From Planctomycetota bacterium (GTDB lineage Bacteria > Planctomycetota > UBA11346): a stretch of 6,573 nt of DNA. The stretch is from positions 1 to 6,573 of the forward strand of contig SLQH01000519.1 in assembly GCA_007131555.1 (NCBI GenBank). The letters are read 5' to 3'. Positions within the stretch are counted from its first letter, which is position 1. Every line of letters starts with the position of its first letter. Both the position numbers and the translations under genes were made by a program. Below, piece after piece: positions 1-6,573 of the stretch. The notes under the pieces are model-generated. The model searched no databases. It was not told the origin of the DNA and worked only from the letters and a program-made list of their open reading frames with translations.

Positions 1-2505
1 CCTCTTGCCCCTCATCGCCGCCGCCCACACTCGCAGAGCATGCCGACTGGTCTGCGCGCTGCCGATGGTCCCCGTATCCAGGCCCTGTGTGGGGCCGATC
101 GCCGCCTGCTGCTGCGTATCGGCAGCCTCCTCCAGGAGCGCCTGGCGATCACTGAACTGGTCCTTGAGGAGGCCGGGGCGAATCAGGCCCTGCGCCGGGT
201 CCTGATGGACCGCCAGCTGCCCCAGGTCAACGATGCCCAGGGCCTGGCCACGCTCTGCGCCAGCCATGATTGCGATGCCCAGGACCTGGTCCTGGGCCCT
301 GCCGACGATGCTGACGCCGGCTGGCGGGTCCTGGCCTATGGCGATGAGATCGACAACATCCTGACCACGGCAAGCAGCGCCCCTCCCGCCGGGGTCGCCG
401 CCCTGCTGCCCAGCCTTGATGACTCCCTGCGCCGCCCGGTCGAAGGACTGATCGCGGCCACCGCCGATGACCAACGGGCTGCGGCCCTGGAGCAACTGCG
501 CTACGCCGCGCCGTCCCTGACAATGCTGTCAGAGCTGATGCCCATGGTCCTGGCCGATGGCGCCGAGGTGGTCCGCGAGCGGGCCATCGCGGTGCTGGTC
601 CAGGCCGGAGCCCGACCAGTGGTGGTCGACCTGATCCGGGCCCTGCACAGCGGTGATGAACGCAGCATCGCCCGTCTTGGCGATCATCTCCACGGCCTGG
701 ACGAGGCCCAGTTCGATCTGGTGGTGGGCGCACTGCTGGCAGTAGTGGCCCGCAACCAGGCCAGCCCGACCCTGATCGGCCTGGCCACCCGCCTGACCCC
801 GCGCCTGGCGAGCCACCGCGGCCTGCGCCGACTCCTCGAGCTGCTGTTGCCCCATGCCGGACGACTCAGCCTCATCGGCCTGATCCGGGCCTTGCAGGAA
901 CACGACAAGACCCTGGTGAACGACATTCTGCATGACCTTTTGGGCCAGGGCGACGATCTCGACGCACGGCTCATCATCCTCCTGGCTCACCCCGACATCG
1001 CCGATCGCGACGCCTTGCTGACCCGGGGCCTGGAACTCCTGCTGTCCCTCAATGAAGAGCCCCGTGAGCGGATGTCCTTGGCCGCTGCCTTGCGCCTGCT
1101 TGATCCGGCTGCCACCCTGGCCCAGCGCATCGCCGCCCAGCGCGAGCGCCTCGGCACCATCCGCGACAACACCGTGTTCTGGCTGCTCAGCGAGCTGTGC
1201 CGGGCCGGACAGGTCGACCCCGACAGCGGCGACAGCCTGCTGCAGACCATCATCAGCCTGATCGAGGACCCCCGCGGTCCCCATGTCATGACCCTCCTCG
1301 AACAGCAACTGCCCGCCCTGCTGCCGGCCCAGCCCACCACCCGGCAACGCCTGGTGCCCCCCCTGGCCGAGCTGGCGGTACGCTTCCTGGGCGAACGCGG
1401 CCGTGACCTCATCCGCTGGAACATCGACGGCCTCGGCCCGGTGGTGCTTGACGAGATCTGGCGCCTGCTGGAGGAAAGCCCCCATCACAGCGTCCAGGAA
1501 ATCATGGCCACCCTGGTGGCCCCGGTCCTGGCCCGCAGCCAGGCCGAGGCCGCGGCCATCACCCAGGCCGTCGACCGTCTCCTGCTGCTGGCCCGCAGCC
1601 GCCGCGAGGCCCGGGCTGCCGGCCTGCTGCTGGCCGCCGCCGCCGACCTCAGCCACCTGCCCCCGGTGCAGCACGACCGGGCCCTGGTCGAGGCCATCGA
1701 CGAGACCGCTCGTCTGCGCGGCCTGCATGCGGTCCAGGCCACCGCCACCCTGGCCGCCGGAGCCGCCATCGACCCGGCCCGTCGCAGCGCCATCGTCAGC
1801 CACTTGCTGGCCATGCTGGCAGCAACGGTGCCCGATGCCAAGACCGAGGAGATCATCGACGATCATACCCAGGAGACGGTCTACGTCCTTGATGAACGCC
1901 TCAGCGCCCACACCGAGACCCTGCCCTTGGCCATCAACGGCCTGCGCACCATCGCCGGGAGCCCCCACATCCCTGAGGCCATGCTGCGTCAGATCTGCAC
2001 CAGGATGTGCGACCAGTGGCGTTCGGTGATCTCCTGGGGCACCATCTGGGGACCGGGCAACATCCATCAGCTCAGCCGCAGCCTGGCCGACATCGCCCGC
2101 CTGCCGCGCCTGCCGGCCAGTCTGCGCCATCAGGTGGCCGAAGCCCTGCTGGCCCGCATCAGCCAGCTCACCACCGCTCGCGAACTGGCCGCCATCTGCG
2201 CCATCGGTGACGGCCAGCTGCCCCAGTTGGCCGGCCGCGCCGCCCGCGCCCTGCTCCAGGCCGCCACCAAAGACCAGTTCGTCGACGACGAGATCCCCCT
2301 GCTCACTGAGACCCTGGTCGACTTCCTGCTGATCCCCGACCTGGGCCCCGAGGACCAACTCTCCCGCCGCCGTCTGGCCAGCCTGCTCAGCGGCTACCGC
2401 ACCCGCCTCAACGCCCGTGAACGCCAGCAACTGCACGACCGCCTGGCCGCCGCCCCCGAACTCGTCGCTCCGGTTGCAGATCGTCTCGGCTGGTTGCAGG
2501 ACTGA
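1..2505 (+). CDS. Large HEAT/ARM-like alpha-solenoid protein, C-terminal part (5' end outside window)
   Basis: Function not recognised. The frame is open from the first base to a TGA at 2503-2505, giving 834 visible residues. The first ATG is at 40 but has no Shine-Dalgarno sequence in front of it, and the open frame continues upstream of it, so the true start is probably outside the window. Codons are strongly G/C-biased at the third position, as in a real gene. The protein is rich in Leu and Ala and has no visible signal peptide, membrane segment or catalytic motif. Most of it reads as successive amphipathic helix pairs typical of HEAT/ARM-like solenoids. Two similar units, DLIRALHSGDERS (near nt 628) and GLIRALQEHDKTL (near nt 877), lie about 83 residues apart, which fits two HEAT-type hairpins per period. 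A less repetitive, Trp-containing stretch (ISWGTIWGPGN, about nt 2026-2058) interrupts the helices near the C-terminus. Such solenoids usually act as protein-binding scaffolds; that role here is inference. It is convergent with the lepA cluster, so no shared operon is implied. Confidence 0.8.
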   Translation, partial: PLAPHRRRPHSQSMPTGLRAADGPRIQALCGADRRLLLRIGSLLQERLAITELVLEEAGANQALRRVLMDRQLPQVNDAQGLATLCASHDCDAQDLVLGPADDADAGWRVLAYGDEIDNILTTASSAPPAGVAALLPSLDDSLRRPVEGLIAATADDQRAAALEQLRYAAPSLTMLSELMPMVLADGAEVVRERAIAVLVQAGARPVVVDLIRALHSGDERSIARLGDHLHGLDEAQFDLVVGALLAVVARNQASPTLIGLATRLTPRLASHRGLRRLLELLLPHAGRLSLIGLIRALQEHDKTLVNDILHDLLGQGDDLDARLIILLAHPDIADRDALLTRGLELLLSLNEEPRERMSLAAALRLLDPAATLAQRIAAQRERLGTIRDNTVFWLLSELCRAGQVDPDSGDSLLQTIISLIEDPRGPHVMTLLEQQLPALLPAQPTTRQRLVPPLAELAVRFLGERGRDLIRWNIDGLGPVVLDEIWRLLEESPHHSVQEIMATLVAPVLARSQAEAAAITQAVDRLLLLARSRREARAAGLLLAAAADLSHLPPVQHDRALVEAIDETARLRGLHAVQATATLAAGAAIDPARRSAIVSHLLAMLAATVPDAKTEEIIDDHTQETVYVLDERLSAHTETLPLAINGLRTIAGSPHIPEAMLRQICTRMCDQWRSVISWGTIWGPGNIHQLSRSLADIARLPRLPASLRHQVAEALLARISQLTTARELAAICAIGDGQLPQLAGRAARALLQAATKDQFVDDEIPLLTETLVDFLLIPDLGPEDQLSRRRLASLLSGYRTRLNARERQQLHDRLAAAPELVAPVADRLGWLQD

Positions 2506-2571
2506 GCGCCCAGACCGCTTCAACACCCCCATCGGCAACAAGGAGAACCTGGTGCACGGCGCTCCAGGGCT

Positions 2572-3180
2572 TCACTCCGGATCAATCCGGGTCGTCTCGC
2601 CTGCTGTGATCTCGACTTCCAGGCTGCGCTCTTCCTGGGTGACGCGGTACCGTCCGGGAAGCAGATCGATGGGCGCTCCAGACCGCCCTGTGGCGACTTC
2701 ATTGCCGTCAAGATCGGTCACGGTGATCGGCACGATATTGGGGTATGGGTGACCGGAAGGGGCCGGCATGCTGAGCCGGCCCAGGCCGACCGCCTCCTGG
2801 ACGCTGACCACCATCTTCTGGTCGCGTTGTACCGTTACCGGGAAACGCTGGCCTTGCACCCGGACGGTGAAGCTGCCCTCAGGCACCGCAAAGGGATTGC
2901 CGGTATCGCCCCTGGCGACCACCACACCCTCGGCGTCCTCTACCACCACCGGATGGATATAGAGCCCGTCCGTGGAGATGATTCTCAACTCGCCACTGTA
3001 GTCCTGCTCTGGCACTGCCGCCGCAGCCGCTGTTCCATCGACGGCCTCTTCATGATCTTCCAACGACTGGTCGGTGCAGCCGCTGCATCTGGTCAGCAGT
3101 AGGAGGATGACTACAACCACCACAAGGATCATAATGATCAGCGGCCAGACACGGCGCTGTGAGGTGTGCTCCTGATCCAT
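2572..3180 (-). CDS. Membrane-anchored protein with two tandem beta-sandwich-like modules
   Basis: A 202-residue protein of unrecognised family. The ATG at 3180 is chosen because AGGAGG sits 5 nt upstream; the frame extends 24 codons further, but that part would overlap nadD. Residues 1-10 are polar and end in Arg-Arg. Residues 11-29 form one very hydrophobic helix (a run of Ile, Val and Leu), followed at once by Cys-Ser-Gly-Cys at 32-35. The Arg pair before the helix suggests the C-terminal part lies outside the cytoplasm. A lipoprotein lipobox is unlikely because the residue before Cys32 is Arg. Residues 36-62 are an acidic and Ala-rich linker. Residues 63-127 and 134-200 look like two copies of one module, each running G-x-L, V-x-V-x-D, D/E-G, VA-x-G, P-x-G, F/Y-x-V and a last beta strand, in the style of PEGA or transthyretin-like folds. 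It is last in the lepA-nadD cluster, 50 bp after nadD. A role in envelope structure or binding is inference. Confidence 0.85.
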   Translation of the reverse strand: MDQEHTSQRRVWPLIIMILVVVVVILLLLTRCSGCTDQSLEDHEEAVDGTAAAAAVPEQDYSGELRIISTDGLYIHPVVVEDAEGVVVARGDTGNPFAVPEGSFTVRVQGQRFPVTVQRDQKMVVSVQEAVGLGRLSMPAPSGHPYPNIVPITVTDLDGNEVATGRSGAPIDLLPGRYRVTQEERSLEVEITAGETTRIDPE

Positions 3181-3185
3181 CTGTT

Positions 3186-3191
3186 CCTCCT
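3186..3191 (-). promoter_or_regulatory. Strong ribosome binding site for the 202-residue membrane protein
   Basis: On the minus strand AGGAGG lies 5 nt before the ATG at 3180. This perfect Shine-Dalgarno sequence decides the start of the gene over the longer open frame, and is the clearest ribosome binding site in the window. Confidence 0.85.
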
Positions 3192-3230
3192 GTACGACTG
3201 GACCACTGCTGACATCTGCACCCAGACACA

Positions 3231-3786
3231 TCACGGCGCAGCGCGGTACCACCCCTCGCTGGCGATCATATCCCCGACCGGATACGGAAGCAAGTCGGCG
3301 CAGTCATGGCCGGCAGCAAGACGACTGCGGACATGGCTCGAACTGATGGCCGGCAAGGCCGGGCCATCACCGTGACAGCCGCCACGCGGCACCGCGATAG
3401 GGGTGACCATCTGCCGCAACTCCGAGCCCCGATACCAGTTCTCAAGGTCGGCATGGGTATCACTGCCGGTGATCAGAAACCAATGATGATGGGGATGGGC
3501 AGCCCGCAGAGAGCTCACCAGATCGAAGGTGGTGCCGGTGGGATTGCGGCGTTCGTCATCGCGCAACTCAACAAAGGGCAACGGCGCAAAGGCCGCCTCG
3601 ACCAGTCGCCAACGTTGTTGCCAGGAAGCGGTCATGGACTTGTCGGCGTAGGGGTGACGATCCACCGGCAACACCCACACGGCATCAAGCGGCACCTGGC
3701 AGAAGGCCCATAGCGCGGCCATGACATGACCCATGTGCGGCGGGTCGAAGCTGCCGCCGAACAGGGCGATGCGCGTTGGCCGTGAT

Positions 3787-3794
<8 letters not shown>
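3231..3794 (-). CDS. nadD: Nicotinate-nucleotide adenylyltransferase (NadD)
   Basis: Transfers AMP from ATP to nicotinate mononucleotide, making deamido-NAD in the cytoplasm, an essential step of NAD synthesis. The 187-residue product has the nucleotidyltransferase signature GGSFDPPHMGH at 13-23 (the HxGH-type ATP site), the family stretch GSDTHADLENW at 110-120, and ISSSHVR at 150-156, which matches the ISSTxIR adenylate-binding motif near the C-terminus. The length is slightly below the usual 190-220 residues, and all key motifs are present. The start at 3794 places the first motif 12 residues from the N-terminus, as usual. The in-frame extension upstream to 3839 lies wholly inside lepA and is unlikely. 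The ATG overlaps the lepA stop by 8 bp (ATGACTGA), and only AAGGG stands close before it, so translational coupling to lepA is likely. The RHPY segment at 46-49 resembles the NadD type I remember from Myxococcota; that comparison is from memory. Confidence 0.95.
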
Positions 3795-5589
<1,795 letters not shown>

Positions 5590-5682
5590 GATGATGGCCG
5601 GTATGGTACGCAACAGACGCCCGTGTACAGGGCCAGCGCGGCGACGGCAGACCCCCGCTTCCTGCATCACCGCATCTTTCTT

Positions 5683-5702
5683 AAATAGGGACACGCAAGT
5701 TT
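5683..5702. repeat. Direct repeat copy 1 (20 bp unit)
   Basis: AAATAGGGACACGCAAGTTT, the copy nearest lepA. It is followed by TTAGGGACAT, which holds a partial echo (AGGGACA) of the unit before copy 2 begins. Confidence 0.95.
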
Positions 5703-5728
5703 TTAGGGACATAAATAGGGACACGCAA
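5700..5728 (-). promoter_or_regulatory. Possible lepA promoter built from the repeats
   Basis: On the minus strand TTGCGT (5723-5728, inside copy 2) and TAAAAA (5700-5705, end of copy 1) are separated by 17 bp, the optimal sigma-70 spacing. The matches to consensus are only 3 of 6 and 4 of 6. It would give a leader of roughly 100 nt before the lepA ATG. This is the best candidate I could see in the lepA upstream region, but it is weak. Confidence 0.2.
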
Positions 5729-5732
5729 GTTT
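5713..5732. repeat. Direct repeat copy 2 (20 bp unit)
   Basis: Same 20 bp as copy 1, starting 30 bp later. Its identity with copy 3 extends over 29 bp (5709-5737), including the flanks ACAT and TTTTAAAA. Confidence 0.95.
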
Positions 5733-5740
5733 TAAAACAT

Positions 5741-5760
5741 AAATAGGGACACGCAAGTTT
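5741..5760. repeat. Direct repeat copy 3 (20 bp unit)
   Basis: Same 20 bp, starting 28 bp after copy 2. Copies 2 and 3 form a head-to-tail tandem with a 29 bp identical unit (5737-5765 here). The copy ends 186 bp before the transposase stop codon. I recall similar tracts (minus strand ACTTGCGTGTCCCTATTT) near Y1 transposase genes in other bacteria; this is from memory and not verified. Confidence 0.95.
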
Positions 5761-5946
5761 TAAAAATGAAAGAACTGAATGAAAGAGCGGACAGAGAGAC
5801 TTCTGAACATCCATGCCCATTCCCAAAAAAGACGAGGTGACAAACACGGATTCCGCTCAACCAATATCCCGGACGCTTCTTGCCAGGACAGCGCAATGCA
5901 ACTTGGCCATCACAGAGCACACCGCTTCTTGATCTACGCCCTTACG

Positions 5947-6573
5947 TCACCCGCATGCTGCGGGCGGACCTGCACGTCGTAACAGGGCACACCGAGCCTG
6001 CACCCAACGACCTGCCCGGCGGGTGGCCTCCTGGGCCAGGCTGGCGGCGGTGCCGAGGGCGCTGCCCAGCAGCGAGCGGGGGCGGGCCATGGTCTCGCAC
6101 CAGGTCTGCGGATCGTGGTCGAGGCGGCGCAGGATTGCTGCCAGATGAGGCGGGATCGCGCCCTTCTTGCCGGTGTGCATCTGGCGGCCGGTGTGGTCGA
6201 CCAGGGTCAGGTAGTCTTCCGCGCTCAAGCGGCGACCGGCGAAGACCGCTGTGATCGGCGTCAGCCAGCTGCGGGCCTGATCATCGCGGGCGGGGTCGAG
6301 ATGGGCCAGGGTGCAGCCAGGGCGTAGCGATAGACCGGCCGCATGCAGGGTTGTTCGCGCCGCCTCGGCATCACCCGCCTGCACCTGCGCCGCCGCCGCT
6401 CGCCGCGCCTGCCGAGCCACGATCCGGGTCTTGATGCCGGTATGCTCGCTGGTCTCCGGCCGATCCGCCACTTGGGCCCGGATCGGATTGAGATCCACAT
6501 ACACCATCCCCGCCACCACGGCAGCATCATCCAGCAACGGAATCGACGAAAACCGCCCTTCCCAGAAGGCCCC
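5947..6573 (-). CDS. Y1/IS200-like transposase (REP-associated tyrosine type), C-terminal part, runs off right edge
   Basis: A HUH-type single-strand DNA transposase; these cut and rejoin DNA through one tyrosine. The visible 208 residues begin FWEGRFSS, then MVYVDLNPIRA (residues 23-33), LSAEDYLTLVDHTGR (116-130) and KKGAIPPHLAAIL (136-148), a set I recognise from long Y1_Tnp transposases. The Tyr at residue 25 (codon 6499-6501), in YVDLNPIRA, may be the nucleophile, by analogy with REP-associated transposases; this is inference. The HUH metal-binding motif should lie in the N-terminal part outside the window, so intactness is unknown. The frame is open to the last base; the TTG at 6537 is not a real start, because conserved residues precede it. 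Family members are usually about 300 residues or more, so roughly one third is missing. The C-terminal half is Ala/Arg-rich with high G+C, like its neighbours, suggesting long residence in this genome or a donor of similar composition. The stop is TGA at 5947-5949. Confidence 0.88.
   Translation of the reverse strand, partial: GAFWEGRFSSIPLLDDAAVVAGMVYVDLNPIRAQVADRPETSEHTGIKTRIVARQARRAAAAQVQAGDAEAARTTLHAAGLSLRPGCTLAHLDPARDDQARSWLTPITAVFAGRRLSAEDYLTLVDHTGRQMHTGKKGAIPPHLAAILRRLDHDPQTWCETMARPRSLLGSALGTAASLAQEATRRAGRWVQARCALLRRAGPPAACG
5950..5964 (-). other. Perfect 6 bp hairpin abutting the transposase stop codon
   Basis: CCCGCA and TGCGGG flank a 3 nt loop and form the last codons of the transposase, directly before its TGA. 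There is no T-run after it, so it is not a typical terminator. Y1 transposases recognise hairpins near element ends, which makes it a weak candidate for such a site; it may equally be chance in G+C-rich code. Confidence 0.3.

Larger units (their letters stand above)
5590..5946. other. Intergenic region between the transposase and lepA
   Basis: About 357 bp without a credible gene. Positions 5590-5682 are G+C-rich lepA leader sequence. Positions 5683-5760 hold the three direct repeats. Positions 5761-5946 are of mixed composition with no gene that I can support. Open frames across this part on the minus strand translate the repeats as KTCVSLF-like peptides, lack family resemblance and are treated as spurious. 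Any lepA promoter should lie here. Confidence 0.75.
5683..6573 (-). mobile_element. Probable 3' part of an IS200-like / REP-associated (Y1) transposase unit
   Basis: Combines the partial transposase gene with the repeat cluster downstream of its 3' end. The link between repeats and transposase rests on adjacency and on remembered co-occurrence elsewhere. Neither element end is defined: no target duplication or terminal inverted repeat was found, as expected for single-strand Y1 transposition. The 5' part and the other end lie beyond the right edge. Confidence 0.45.

Noticed and set aside
529..2541. 670-codon open frame on the minus strand, antisense to the solenoid gene
   Set aside because: It mirrors the G/C-biased codons of the plus-strand gene and its product is Gly/Gln-rich without family resemblance; the plus frame has a normal protein composition.
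2504..2567. Possible terminator between the convergent genes: GAGCGCC/GGCGCTC pair and CTGGTGC/GCTCCAG stem
   Set aside because: The first pair has a loop of 47 nt, the second has a mismatch, and neither is followed by a T-run.
3085..3087. Cys32 of the 202-residue protein as a lipoprotein lipidation site
   Set aside because: The residue before it is Arg, which does not fit the lipobox ([LVI][ASTVI][GAS]C); a plain membrane anchor fits better.
5683..5765. CRISPR-like array
   Set aside because: The spacing between units is only 8-10 bp, there are just three copies, the gaps are low-complexity and partly repeat-derived, and no cas gene is present.
5683..5765. Plasmid-type iterons or replication origin
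   Set aside because: Only three copies, no rep or dnaA gene, no DnaA boxes seen, and the region sits directly upstream of a housekeeping gene.
5732..5920. Short 62-codon minus-strand open frame upstream of lepA
   Set aside because: It ends inside the repeats, its C-terminus is repeat-derived (KTCVSLF), and it shows no ribosome binding site or known family.
6535..6537. TTG as start of the transposase
   Set aside because: The conserved FWEGRF segment lies upstream in the same open frame, so the gene continues beyond the window.

Overview
This 6.6 kb window comes from a high-G+C bacterial chromosome. It holds five protein-coding regions, two of them cut by the window edges. The lineage cannot be fixed from this sequence. 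LepA and the NadD type fit a Gram-negative-like bacterium. The NadD resembles, from memory, the form common in Myxococcota and other former Deltaproteobacteria, but this is only a hint.

Layout: (1) Positions 1-2505, plus strand: the C-terminal 834 residues of a large helical, HEAT/ARM-like protein of unknown function, open at the left edge. (2) Positions 2506-2571: a short convergent gap without a convincing terminator. (3) Positions 2572-5589, minus strand: a compact three-gene cluster transcribed lepA -> nadD -> a 202-residue membrane-anchored protein. lepA and nadD overlap by 8 bp. The third gene follows after a 50 bp gap and has its own strong AGGAGG ribosome binding site. (4) Positions 5590-5946: the upstream region of lepA, with three direct copies of a 20 bp AT-rich repeat at 5683-5760. 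(5) Positions 5947-6573, minus strand: the C-terminal part of a Y1/IS200-like (REP-associated type) transposase, running off the right edge.

Functionally, lepA (ribosomal elongation factor 4) and nadD (NAD synthesis) are housekeeping genes. The third gene product is a single-pass membrane protein whose outer part looks like two copies of one beta-sandwich-like module. The most notable features are the repeat cluster between a transposase and lepA, which has probably shaped the lepA upstream region, and the internal duplication in the small membrane protein. I found no strong evidence of a complete novel system here. The two unknown proteins and the repeat/transposase unit deserve a second look.
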